Source: a virus. From it: DNA of 64,000 bases. Of the stretch, positions 48,461-55,955 are shown one piece after another. The first letter of the stretch is position 1, and every line of letters starts with the position of its first letter. The notes beneath the pieces were generated by a model. It ran no database searches. It saw only the letters and a list, made by a program, of their open reading frames with translations, and was not told the origin of the DNA. A program made the translations under genes and the position numbers. Where the stretch lies: the IMG/VR virus record IMGVR_UViG_3300047547_000167, positions 28,928 to 92,927 of that record; one strand, 5' to 3'.

Positions 48461-51400
48461 CTAAAACAAACCCTGTTGATCAGACTGCGCAGCAGCACGG
48501 CGCGCAGCAATTGCGCCAGCCACACCGGTGTCATCCAGGCCGTCCAGCGGTGAAGCCATCATATTCTTGAGCCCGTACTTGCGGTCGAGGCGCTCGCGGC
48601 TGCGGCGTTCCTCCGGGTGGTCACCCTGCAGGTCGATCAGCTCCACGCCCTTCTTCTGTCCCAGCCGGTGAATGCGGGCATTCCGCTGGCTGTGAGTTTT
48701 TGCGGTTTGGCTGATGTCGTGCTGGATCAGGAACTGGCCCGATTGAAGGTTCATACCCACGGCACCAGCGTCGGACGCAATCAGCACGTCGGCCTGCGCC
48801 TCGCCCTGTTCCGGGTTGAACATGCGGCGCTTGGCATCCTTCTCCTTGGCGCTGTCCGCCCCCGTGATGACCACGACGCGCCGCCCGGCCTTCTCCATGG
48901 CTGCCTTGTACTGGTTCACGGCCTCGCGGTTGCGGGCAAAGATCACGCCTTGCTTGCCCGGCCGAGCCTGCACCATCTCCACCGCACGCTGCACCTTGGC
49001 GTTGTCGGGGTGGGTGTTGATGACGCGGTTCACCGCCGACGACTTGAGCATGCCCACGGCTTTCTGGAGCTTGGAGGCCACGGCCTCGTGCTCCGCCTCG
49101 GGCACGCCATCAAACGAGCCAGGCGAAATGTGGCGCACGGCCTCCACGTCCACCTTGCCAGCGCGCTGCGCCAGGCGCGCGCGGGCCAGGTGCTTGTCGA
49201 GCTCGCCCAGCGCCTGCTGCTGCCCCTTGGACAGCGGCACGGTCTCCGTGCTGCGGCTGACAGCCACGTCGGGCGTGATGGAGGTCGGGAAGACGTAGCG
49301 GGCCATTTCCCGCTGCAGCGCCTCCTTGCTGGCAATGGTGTCGGCGCCGTAGCGACGCATGAAGGCCGCCCTGTCGCCGTACCGCTGCGGGTCCATCTTT
49401 TGCAGCATCGAGTGAATCTCGCTGGCGTCGTTCTTCACGGGGTCGCCTGACGAAAGCACGTGGTACGGGGTGTGGTGGCCGACCGCCTCGATGACGTTGG
49501 CCAGGCTGGAATTTTCCTTTCCAGCGCGATTCAGGGTGTCGTGGGACTCGTCCACAAACGAGGCGTCGAAGTTGATACCCTCCTTGGCCATCACACCGGC
49601 CACCCACTCGCGCCGCTGGTCGGTGCTCATGCCCTGCAGCTTCGCCGTCATGGCGCCCTCGTCAATCCCGGCATGCTTGGCCCCGAGGTGCACCATGTCG
49701 TCGCGGAAGGATTGGTGGGTCATAACGCAGATGTGCGTGCCGGCATCCTTGTAGGCCGCGATGCGCTCGGACTGGCTCGCGCCGGGCTGAATGTGGGTCT
49801 TGAACTTGCCGGGCTCCAGCAGGCGCAGGGCCTCGCCGGAGAACTGCCCCTGCACGATGGACGGCACCATCATGATCGACCGCTTGACCTTGCCCATGCC
49901 GGACAGGTGCGCGTGGGCACCCAGCATCATGTTGGTCTTCCCCGACCCCGCCCCGGCGGCCAGCATGGCGCGCTTGTTGGCGGCCACCAGCTTGATCGCG
50001 CGCTGCTGGGCGGCGTACTTGCCCGACATGGACACGCCCCACAGCTTCGTGGGCTGGCCGGGTTTGAAGTTCTCGCCCACGTGGCCAACCATGGCCGCAA
50101 TCTGCCGCTCGGCGGCGTGCCCCAGGGTGTGGCGCTCGTCGGCCCCAAGCGGCGCAGGAGCGCCATCCTGGCCAGGCCCTGCGGCCTCCGGCGCATCCTC
50201 GGACGAGAAGAACCCCATCTGCGCCTGCTCGAACGCGGCCTGCTCCTGCTTGGCGGCGTCGATCTTGTCCGCCACCGAGCCGCTGGAATACTTGCCGCCC
50301 ACCCGGTTGCGCAGCCGGTCCACCAACTCCTTGTCCTTCGCCAGCCGGGCCTCGCGGGCCGCAGGGTCCACGGCGTCCAGGTGGTTGAGGTTGTTTCGGA
50401 TGGTGCGCTTGCCCAGCTTCATGGGCGCGTCGGGGTTGAGCTTGTTGTGAGCCTCCACAAACGAGCTGGCCATCTTCGAGCGAATGACGTCCTGCACTGC
50501 CTCGTAGGCGCGCTCGTTGCCGCCCATGGTCTTCAGGTACTTGGACCACGTGAGGCTGCTGGCATTGAGCTTGGCGGCCAGGCCGTCGCGGTGCGCCTTC
50601 CAGTCCTGCCAGTCGGGATTCGGCACGGTGTCCCCGAACATATCGGTGGACTCCTTCTCGGGCTCGCTGGCGACGTGTTCCTCCAACTCCTTGCGCATGG
50701 CGCCAGCGGCGGCATCCTCGCGGGCGATGTGGCGGTAGAAGTGATCGCGCAGGGCGGCCTGGTCCTTGTTGGTCAGCTCGCCGATTTGCTTGTAGGCGGC
50801 GGTGCCCTCCGGGGTTTCAGCCAGGGCGCGGTGGAGCGCGTCCACCGATTGCTGGTCAATCTGGAATTTCTGCCGATTGAGCGTGGTGCGCTCGCCCCCC
50901 AGGGCGGCCACGTGGTCGTCGGCGTACTTGTCGAAGGTGTCGGCCAGCGCCTCGGCGCGCTGCTGCTTGCCGTCCGCGCCCTTCAGTGGGGCCACGGCAT
51001 CCAGCGCCGCCCGGTATTCCTCCGCGCGCCCCGCCCCGACCTTTTGGAAGAAGTCGGCGGATTGCACGTCGGACAGGATATCGGCTGGCGCATCGCCGTC
51101 GGCGGCACGCGCCCCAATGTAGGTCTTCAGGCTTGCCTTCAGGTCTTCACCGGCCTGGAACGGCTGCGCCATGCGCTCGGCCACGCCCGGCTTCACGTCC
51201 ATGACCATGTCGGGGCGATTGGCAACCCCCATGGGCAGCCAGCCATCCTCGTCGTGGTCGCCGCGCATGATCGCCAGGTTGCGCCGCACCTGGGCAATGT
51301 CTTCGCGCGCAACGGGCCTGGCCAGGCGCGACATGCCCGCAGGCGTGACCGTGAGGAACGTGTCGCCACCGACCTTCTCCAACTCGTAGTCGCCGGGCTG

Positions 51401-53011
51401 GAGCCCAATGGCGCGAACCTGTGTGATCGCAGCCTCGGGCGACGTGTTCCCCAGGGAAACCTGGAAGTCGCCCGACCCGGGGCCCTTCATGGCCACCACG
51501 AGCGCGGCGTTGGCCTCCATCTCGCCCAGGGCTTGCCCCAGGATGCGCTGGGCATCCCCGACGGCGGCACGACGGCGCGAATTCAGCTCCTGCGCCACGG
51601 CCAGGTCCGCCCCGGTTTTGGCCTCGTCGGAGAGGTCGATGGCGGCGGCCGCGTCGGTCAGCTCCCGCGCCTGCTTCAGCGCCTTGGTGCTGGTGGTCAT
51701 GTAGTGGTTGACGTGCCAGTCCTGGATGCCCTCGGCAACGTGCTGCACCTCGTCGGGGTTGAGGTCGGCGTGCAGGCGACGCGCCAGCACCTGGGCGGCA
51801 CCGGCCACCCCCAGCACGTCCACAACGGAGCGATCCACCAGGGCGTCGCCCCCCACGGCCATGGCCAGGGCGTTGATGCTGTTGTAAGCGCCAACCCCCA
51901 TGTGCCCCCCCAGGGTCTCGTTCGGCTGAGCCCCGGCGATCTTGCCGACCTCGGACAAGAACGCCCGCGTCTGGGCGGTGCGCAGGTCGTTCTTCAAGTC
52001 TTCCTGCACCGAGGCGTCCACATCGTCCGTGGTTTCCAGGACGAAGGCCTTGGGCTCCACGGGTGACTTGTCCACATCGGCATTGGCCTCGCGGGCGGCC
52101 TTTTCGATGAGGGCCAGCTTCTTGCCCTCCTTCACCAGATCGAGTGCGTCCTTGGCCGACAACAGGCTGGCGTCGGCTTTTGGGGCTGCGGGCTCTTTGA
52201 TGCCCGCCAGCTCCTGCTTGATCAGTTTGGCCGCGTCGCCCTTGGCCAGCGCCTTCTGCCGTTGCTCGGGTGTCATGCCGCCGGTTTTGACCTCCGACGC
52301 CTCGGCTTCGAGTTTGTCCTGCGACAGCCCAGCGGCCTCGGCGCGGCCCTTGTAGTCGGCCTGGAACCCCAGCCCGGCGCCAGGCGGGCGAACGGGGTCA
52401 AGGTCAGCGGCGGCAATCTCGTCGGGCGAATCGGAGAACAGCGGCACCTCGCCCACGCCTGCCTCTTCGCGCGCGGCGGGGCTTATCACCAGCATTTGAC
52501 GGCTCTGCTGGATCACTTCCTTGGCTTTGCTGAGCAGGTCGCGGTGGAACTTCGAGCGCACCTTGTCGCGTGCGGATTCGGACAAGTGCTCGTAGTCGGC
52601 CTCGGGGAACTCCAGCTCTTCCGGCGCCCATCCGGCCTTTTTCGCCACAGCGTTGATGACCGATTGCTCGGCCTTTTTGCGCTGCTCGGCAATGTCCTTG
52701 CGGACCTGCTCCTTGGCGCCATGGATGCCAGCGGCCTTGTCGGCGGCGATCTGCTCCTTGCGGGCCGCACGCTTGTCTGCGGCCTTTTTCCCAGCCTCAG
52801 CCTTGTAATCCGAGTGCGACTTGACCCCGCGCAGCTTGAGGTAATTCAGGCTCCCTCCAGCGCCGCCAATGACGCGAGCGGAGCCGTCCGGGTGCGGCTG
52901 GATGAGCACAGCCTGACCCTTCGACCCCGGCCCGTTGGGATGGACTGTTATCCAATGGGCGTCAGCCGGAATTGCGTCGGCCTTGATGAGAAGTCGTGGG
53001 ATTTGCCGCAT
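48461..53011 (-). CDS. giant protein with C-terminal SNF2-type helicase
   Basis: A 1516-residue protein inside the head gene cluster. The N-terminal 1000 residues are charged, helical and Ala/Glu/Lys-rich with no named domain visible; a short N-terminal piece (HPNGPGSKGQAVLIQPHPDGSARVIGGAGG) resembles N-termini of phage head proteins. The C-terminal 500 residues are an SF2/SNF2-like motor: Walker A AAGAGSGKT near 1020, the VDESHD box near 1154, GVIFARNREAVNQYK, DAGAVGMNLQSGQFLIQHD and the SQRNARIHRLGQKKG motif VI near 1443. It is probably packaged or head-associated, as with P1 DarB-like proteins. The start is leaderless-type. Confidence 0.85.
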   Translation of the reverse strand: MRQIPRLLIKADAIPADAHWITVHPNGPGSKGQAVLIQPHPDGSARVIGGAGGSLNYLKLRGVKSHSDYKAEAGKKAADKRAARKEQIAADKAAGIHGAKEQVRKDIAEQRKKAEQSVINAVAKKAGWAPEELEFPEADYEHLSESARDKVRSKFHRDLLSKAKEVIQQSRQMLVISPAAREEAGVGEVPLFSDSPDEIAAADLDPVRPPGAGLGFQADYKGRAEAAGLSQDKLEAEASEVKTGGMTPEQRQKALAKGDAAKLIKQELAGIKEPAAPKADASLLSAKDALDLVKEGKKLALIEKAAREANADVDKSPVEPKAFVLETTDDVDASVQEDLKNDLRTAQTRAFLSEVGKIAGAQPNETLGGHMGVGAYNSINALAMAVGGDALVDRSVVDVLGVAGAAQVLARRLHADLNPDEVQHVAEGIQDWHVNHYMTTSTKALKQARELTDAAAAIDLSDEAKTGADLAVAQELNSRRRAAVGDAQRILGQALGEMEANAALVVAMKGPGSGDFQVSLGNTSPEAAITQVRAIGLQPGDYELEKVGGDTFLTVTPAGMSRLARPVAREDIAQVRRNLAIMRGDHDEDGWLPMGVANRPDMVMDVKPGVAERMAQPFQAGEDLKASLKTYIGARAADGDAPADILSDVQSADFFQKVGAGRAEEYRAALDAVAPLKGADGKQQRAEALADTFDKYADDHVAALGGERTTLNRQKFQIDQQSVDALHRALAETPEGTAAYKQIGELTNKDQAALRDHFYRHIAREDAAAGAMRKELEEHVASEPEKESTDMFGDTVPNPDWQDWKAHRDGLAAKLNASSLTWSKYLKTMGGNERAYEAVQDVIRSKMASSFVEAHNKLNPDAPMKLGKRTIRNNLNHLDAVDPAAREARLAKDKELVDRLRNRVGGKYSSGSVADKIDAAKQEQAAFEQAQMGFFSSEDAPEAAGPGQDGAPAPLGADERHTLGHAAERQIAAMVGHVGENFKPGQPTKLWGVSMSGKYAAQQRAIKLVAANKRAMLAAGAGSGKTNMMLGAHAHLSGMGKVKRSIMMVPSIVQGQFSGEALRLLEPGKFKTHIQPGASQSERIAAYKDAGTHICVMTHQSFRDDMVHLGAKHAGIDEGAMTAKLQGMSTDQRREWVAGVMAKEGINFDASFVDESHDTLNRAGKENSSLANVIEAVGHHTPYHVLSSGDPVKNDASEIHSMLQKMDPQRYGDRAAFMRRYGADTIASKEALQREMARYVFPTSITPDVAVSRSTETVPLSKGQQQALGELDKHLARARLAQRAGKVDVEAVRHISPGSFDGVPEAEHEAVASKLQKAVGMLKSSAVNRVINTHPDNAKVQRAVEMVQARPGKQGVIFARNREAVNQYKAAMEKAGRRVVVITGADSAKEKDAKRRMFNPEQGEAQADVLIASDAGAVGMNLQSGQFLIQHDISQTAKTHSQRNARIHRLGQKKGVELIDLQGDHPEERRSRERLDRKYGLKNMMASPLDGLDDTGVAGAIAARRAAAQSDQQGLF

Positions 53012-53017
53012 CGTCAG

Positions 53018-53032
53018 AGAATACGGTCACGA
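53018..53032 (-). promoter_or_regulatory. dispersed late promoter element, leaderless geometry
   Basis: TCGTGAC-CG-TATTCT, then CTGACG and ATG of the giant gene. It overlaps the start region of the oppositely oriented AraC-like gene. Confidence 0.68.
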
Positions 53033-53064
53033 CACCCCTGATTCTTTTGGATGAGAGACTTGCC

Positions 53065-53448
53065 ATGAATTGTGTGCTCTTACGCTGCGCCGCACAAGAA
53101 CAGGGGGGGCAAAGGGTGGGGAACGACAATCGCGCTCGGATTGAGCGCGCCGAGAGGTATGCAAAGTCGGACGAGGGGGTGAACGCGAGCCTTGGTGAGA
53201 TGGCGGAATGCGCATGCATGAGCCGCTTTCACTTCGCCCGCGTTTTTCGTGACGTTACAGGCAAGACTCCGATGGAGTACGTGCTCGAACAGAAGATCGA
53301 GTGCGCCAAGAGGCGGCTGGCCACGGGGCGCTGCAGTATCGCAGCCGTCGCGGCGTTGTGTGGGTTTTCAGACCAGTCCCACATGACGCGGGTGTTTAGG
53401 CGCAACCAGGGAGAAACCCCGGCGCAATTCAAGCGCCGCCAAGAATAG
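53065..53448 (+). CDS. lone AraC/XylS-type DNA-binding domain
   Basis: A 127-residue protein consisting of the two HTH motifs of AraC-family regulators and almost nothing else. LGEMAECACMSRFHFARVFRDVTGKTPMEYVLEQKIECAKRRL is followed by SIAAVAALCGFSDQSHMTRVFRRNQGETPAQFKRRQE. The ligand-binding domain is absent. It is on the + strand between two - strand head genes and overlaps the MuF gene end by 20 bp. It may be a transcription activator of phage or host genes. ATG 53065 follows GAGA; upstream in-frame starts run into the opposite gene. Confidence 0.82.
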   Translation: MNCVLLRCAAQEQGGQRVGNDNRARIERAERYAKSDEGVNASLGEMAECACMSRFHFARVFRDVTGKTPMEYVLEQKIECAKRRLATGRCSIAAVAALCGFSDQSHMTRVFRRNQGETPAQFKRRQE

Positions 53449-54586
53449 CGCGAAGCTCATCCCCGAACGCCGGATCGTCGCCGGGGGCGTCCTCGATCAC
53501 GGGCACCCAACGGCCACGGCAGTGCGGGTGGGCCAGCCCGGCTGGGATTTGCCACATCTCGTCAGGCTCGCGGTCCACCAGCACGTCGCCGACGCGCTTC
53601 TTCGGAGAGGCAGAACGGCCCACGTTGTTCTTTCCCGGCCAGATCATGGTGTCGGGGTTTTTGTCCGGGCGGTCGGCGGCGACAACCGTGACCACGCGGC
53701 CATCGATGCTGCGGCAGAAGGCGCACGCGCCCTCGTACCGCTCCACGCGCTGGACCTTGGTGCCGGGCTTCAGGCTGGCGATGTAGCCCTGCAGCTGGGC
53801 CTCGCCCGCCTCGGTGACGGCGATGCGCCGCCAGTCCCGATTGAGGGCGCCGAACTCGTCCAGCAGCTTGGTCTCCAGGCTGCTGGTGCCCGGCGGCAGG
53901 TTGCCCAGAGCCCGCTGCTCCAGATCGGCGACTACCACGGCGCGCAGGCGGTGGCGGGTGTTGTCGGACAGGGCCTGAACGTGCTCGGCTGCGCGGGCGC
54001 GGGCGAACGTGAGCACGGCCTGGGTGGCTGCCGACAACGCGGTGGCCTGCGCAGCCGACGAAGGCAGTGCCGCCAGGATGGCGTCGGCCTGCTTGGCGGT
54101 TGGCGTCTTGCCTTCGAGATTGGCCTGCACCTTCCCCATCATCGTGGCCTTTGTGGCGAGCCAGTCGGCCTCGGCCACCAGCTCGCCAGCGGGCAGGTGT
54201 CGCTGCACCACGTACTCGATGGCGAGAAGGTGGTCGTCCAGCGTCCAGACGGCGGGCGGCAGGCTTTCCAGGTACAGGCGGGCCAGGGACAGCTCGGCCT
54301 CGTTCCAGCGGGAAAGCATGCCGGGCGGTGTGGGCTGGATGGATGCGGTGGGGGTGTGATTCGCGCCAGACTGCCAGGCCAGCAGCTGCTGGTGCACGGC
54401 ATCCAAGCGGGCCAGGCCGCGCTCGGTAAACAGCTCGATCAGGCGGCGCACCAGGGGGGAATCGTGGGGCTTCCAGATGCCGTCCTTCCCGTGGTCGTGG
54501 CCGTCGGAAAGCGCTTTGTAGAGCCCCTCCAGCATGTCGTTGGTGGCGCGGATCGGGACGTGCAGCAGGTCGAGGAATAAGCCCAT
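53429..54586 (-). CDS. MuF-type head morphogenesis protein
   Basis: A 385-residue minor head protein of the SPP1 gp7/Mu gpF family. The C-terminal part has the hallmark order RRIAVTEAGEAQLQGYIASLKPGTKVQRVERYEGACAFCRSIDG and HPHCRGRWVPV (the GACAFC...HPHC signature). The N-terminus is long and helical. MuF proteins are injected or help portal and capsid assembly. The ATG at 54586 is 6 nt after a promoter-type hexamer without a ribosome-binding site. Confidence 0.9.
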   Translation of the reverse strand: MGLFLDLLHVPIRATNDMLEGLYKALSDGHDHGKDGIWKPHDSPLVRRLIELFTERGLARLDAVHQQLLAWQSGANHTPTASIQPTPPGMLSRWNEAELSLARLYLESLPPAVWTLDDHLLAIEYVVQRHLPAGELVAEADWLATKATMMGKVQANLEGKTPTAKQADAILAALPSSAAQATALSAATQAVLTFARARAAEHVQALSDNTRHRLRAVVVADLEQRALGNLPPGTSSLETKLLDEFGALNRDWRRIAVTEAGEAQLQGYIASLKPGTKVQRVERYEGACAFCRSIDGRVVTVVAADRPDKNPDTMIWPGKNNVGRSASPKKRVGDVLVDREPDEMWQIPAGLAHPHCRGRWVPVIEDAPGDDPAFGDELRAILGGA

Positions 54587-54592
54587 CCGGGC

Positions 54593-54607
54593 AGTGTCGC
54601 GTCACGA
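54593..54607 (-). promoter_or_regulatory. dispersed late promoter element directly after a terminator
   Basis: TCGTGAC-GC-GACACT, GCCCGG, ATG of the MuF gene. It starts two bases after the T-run of the terminator at 54609-54636. Confidence 0.75.
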
Positions 54608-54608
54608 C

Positions 54609-54636
54609 AAAAAAAAACCCGGCGCAAGGCCGGGTT
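54609..54636 (-). terminator. intrinsic terminator upstream of the MuF gene
   Basis: Perfect 8-bp stem AACCCGGC / GCCGGGTT, 5-nt loop and a run of T (54617-54609) on the - strand. Confidence 0.92.
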
Positions 54637-54868
54637 CAAAACTCCGGCCCAGGGAGGAAAGGCCGGCCACCTGTAGAGTGGAAGGTCGGCAGCCTGCCGC
54701 ACGGGGCATGGAGCCCACTACGGCGGCAGTGCGTGCCAGATTTGGCACCGGGAGCCTTTCACCCAGTTGGCTTGTCGCGGCTCTCACGCGCATCAGCCGG
54801 GAAACCCCAGCCTGCCGGTTACGCTATCCGGCCCCGTGACGAGCAACTGAACTGCTCGCTGGTCGGCG
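54609..54868 (-). ncRNA. candidate structured non-coding RNA, module B
   Basis: About 260 nt without a convincing gene on either strand. On the - strand it starts near a TATAGT box (54880-54875) and ends at the strong terminator. Visible hairpins are CGAGCA/TGCTCG (54858-54840), GCCGG/CCGGC (54832-54814), GTGCCA/TGGCAC (54748-54733), CGGCA/TGCCG (54699-54687) and CCGGCC/GGCCGG (54666-54645). The density of perfect stems exceeds that of flanking genes. The -35 region is poor. Could be a trans-acting phage RNA or a long leader. Confidence 0.5.
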
Positions 54869-54913
54869 GAACGAACTATACAACAACTTTATCGGCGCGG
54901 TGCGTCCACCACG

Positions 54914-54948
54914 AAAAAATGGTGGCGTGCTACCAACACGCCACCATT
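54914..54948 (-). terminator. intrinsic terminator upstream of module B
   Basis: Perfect 12-bp stem AATGGTGGCGTG / CACGCCACCATT, 7-nt loop and T-run on the - strand. It would end transcripts coming from the surface-protein genes to the right. Confidence 0.9.
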
Positions 54949-55080
54949 CTCACCCACCATTCGACTACGGGCGAACCCGCTGGCGGGAGCGTTTTCAGCG
55001 CATCTGCCTCCGACTGTTACCAGCCGAGGAACCCGGCTGCGCGGGTTGAAAGTTCTCCCGGCGGCTTAGCCCCCGCCGGA
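54914..55080 (-). ncRNA. candidate structured RNA, module A (attenuator-like)
   Basis: A gene-free segment of 167 nt after the 73-residue gene. On the - strand: hairpin CCGGCGG/CCGCCGG, then two mutually exclusive hairpins sharing CAGCCGGGTT (AACCCG/CGGGTT or CAGCCG/CGGCTG), a purine-rich stretch and finally a strong terminator. Alternative pairings before a terminator are typical of attenuators or RNA-based antitermination sites. The opposite strand holds a low-quality ORF that I reject. Confidence 0.4.
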
Positions 55081-55100
55081 CCTGCCAGACTTCAGGCGTT

Positions 55101-55322
55101 CTAGGGCGTGCTGCTGATTCCAAGGAGCATCAAAATGAGCGCCTCTTCCTCCTGTTGCCGGCGCTTTCGCGCCAGCGATGTGCTGCTGATTCCGGTGCTC
55201 GACGTGCTTGTTGGGCCCCAGTCGTAAACGGTCGCGGGCGGCAGCGGCTCTGGCACGGCCAGCATCCGGCCAAATGAATTGCCGAATGCCTTGCCAAACG
55301 ACAGGCCCCATGCTGAAGCCAT
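55101..55322 (-). CDS. small conserved-looking head-region protein
   Basis: A 73-residue protein (ASAWGLSFGKAFGNSFGRMLAVPEPLPP, then a Ser/Thr segment and RKRRQQEEEALILMLLGISSTP). The N-terminal SFGKAFGNSFG pattern is common in small phage structural ORFs. The ATG follows the TAA of the preceding gene directly. The repeat GISST appears twice (near 44-48 and 68-72), encoded by a short direct DNA repeat. Function unknown. Confidence 0.6.
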   Translation of the reverse strand: MASAWGLSFGKAFGNSFGRMLAVPEPLPPATVYDWGPTSTSSTGISSTSLARKRRQQEEEALILMLLGISSTP

Positions 55323-55952
55323 TTAAGCACCCGGGCCCCAGGGGTCCGTGTCGCTACCCGTCCCACCCAGCTCCTGTCCTCTGACTTGCACCATGTTGAC
55401 CGGCAGCGGTGCCGCCTGCAGGGCCGCAACCACGGCAGCGACGATCTGCACCAGGCCAGGGTCGAGGCTTTCCGTGAGGCTGCGCTGCGCAGCACTCCAC
55501 ACGGCAGAGGCTGTCTGCTCCGGCGTGAGCGCCGTGCCCGTGACCACGTTCTGATAGCTCACCGAGTTGTTCACCAGCGCCGAAACCGTGGCTGGGTAGA
55601 TGGGCTGGCCATCGGCGGCCCAGTACGCGGTCTCGTAGTCGTCCGAATAGAGCACGCCGGTCACGCGAACCTTGTTCATGTCGATGATCAGCTTCCAGCC
55701 GTTCTGCAGGAAGTAGATCAGGCCCGAGCGACCGCCAGGAATGGAGTCGTAGCCCGTGCGGCGCATGGCCAGCGTGTGGTAGTCGTTCCCGGGCAGCGCA
55801 GCCCAATCCACCCAACGCGACCACACATCGGTCTGGAGGTTGAGGGTGGTCACGTCGCTGTTGACGGTGATCGTGCGCGCCAGGCCGTTGAAGGCGACCT
55901 TTTTGTTTTGCGCCCACTCGGCCCCCCAGGCGCCCCAGACTAGAGCGGCCAT
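55323..55952 (-). CDS. virion-associated surface protein
   Basis: A 209-residue protein. KVAFNGLARTITVNSDVTTLNLQTDVWSRWVDWAALPGNDYHTLAMRRTGYDSIPGGRSGLIYFLQNGWKLIIDMNKVRVTGVLYSDDYETAYW reads as a beta-sandwich with an interaction surface. The C-terminal part is helical and Ala/Leu-rich. It follows the 453-residue protein with 3 bp between and is probably part of the same appendage system. Family unknown to me. Confidence 0.6.
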   Translation of the reverse strand: MAALVWGAWGAEWAQNKKVAFNGLARTITVNSDVTTLNLQTDVWSRWVDWAALPGNDYHTLAMRRTGYDSIPGGRSGLIYFLQNGWKLIIDMNKVRVTGVLYSDDYETAYWAADGQPIYPATVSALVNNSVSYQNVVTGTALTPEQTASAVWSAAQRSLTESLDPGLVQIVAAVVAALQAAPLPVNMVQVRGQELGGTGSDTDPWGPGA

Positions 55953-55955
55953 CGA

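Noticed and set aside
54733-55104. A + strand ORF of 123 codons over the gene-free RNA-like region
   Set aside because: No ribosome-binding site or neighbours on this strand, and the region has strong - strand terminators. Such ORFs can overlie C4-type antisense RNAs, so the strand question remains open.
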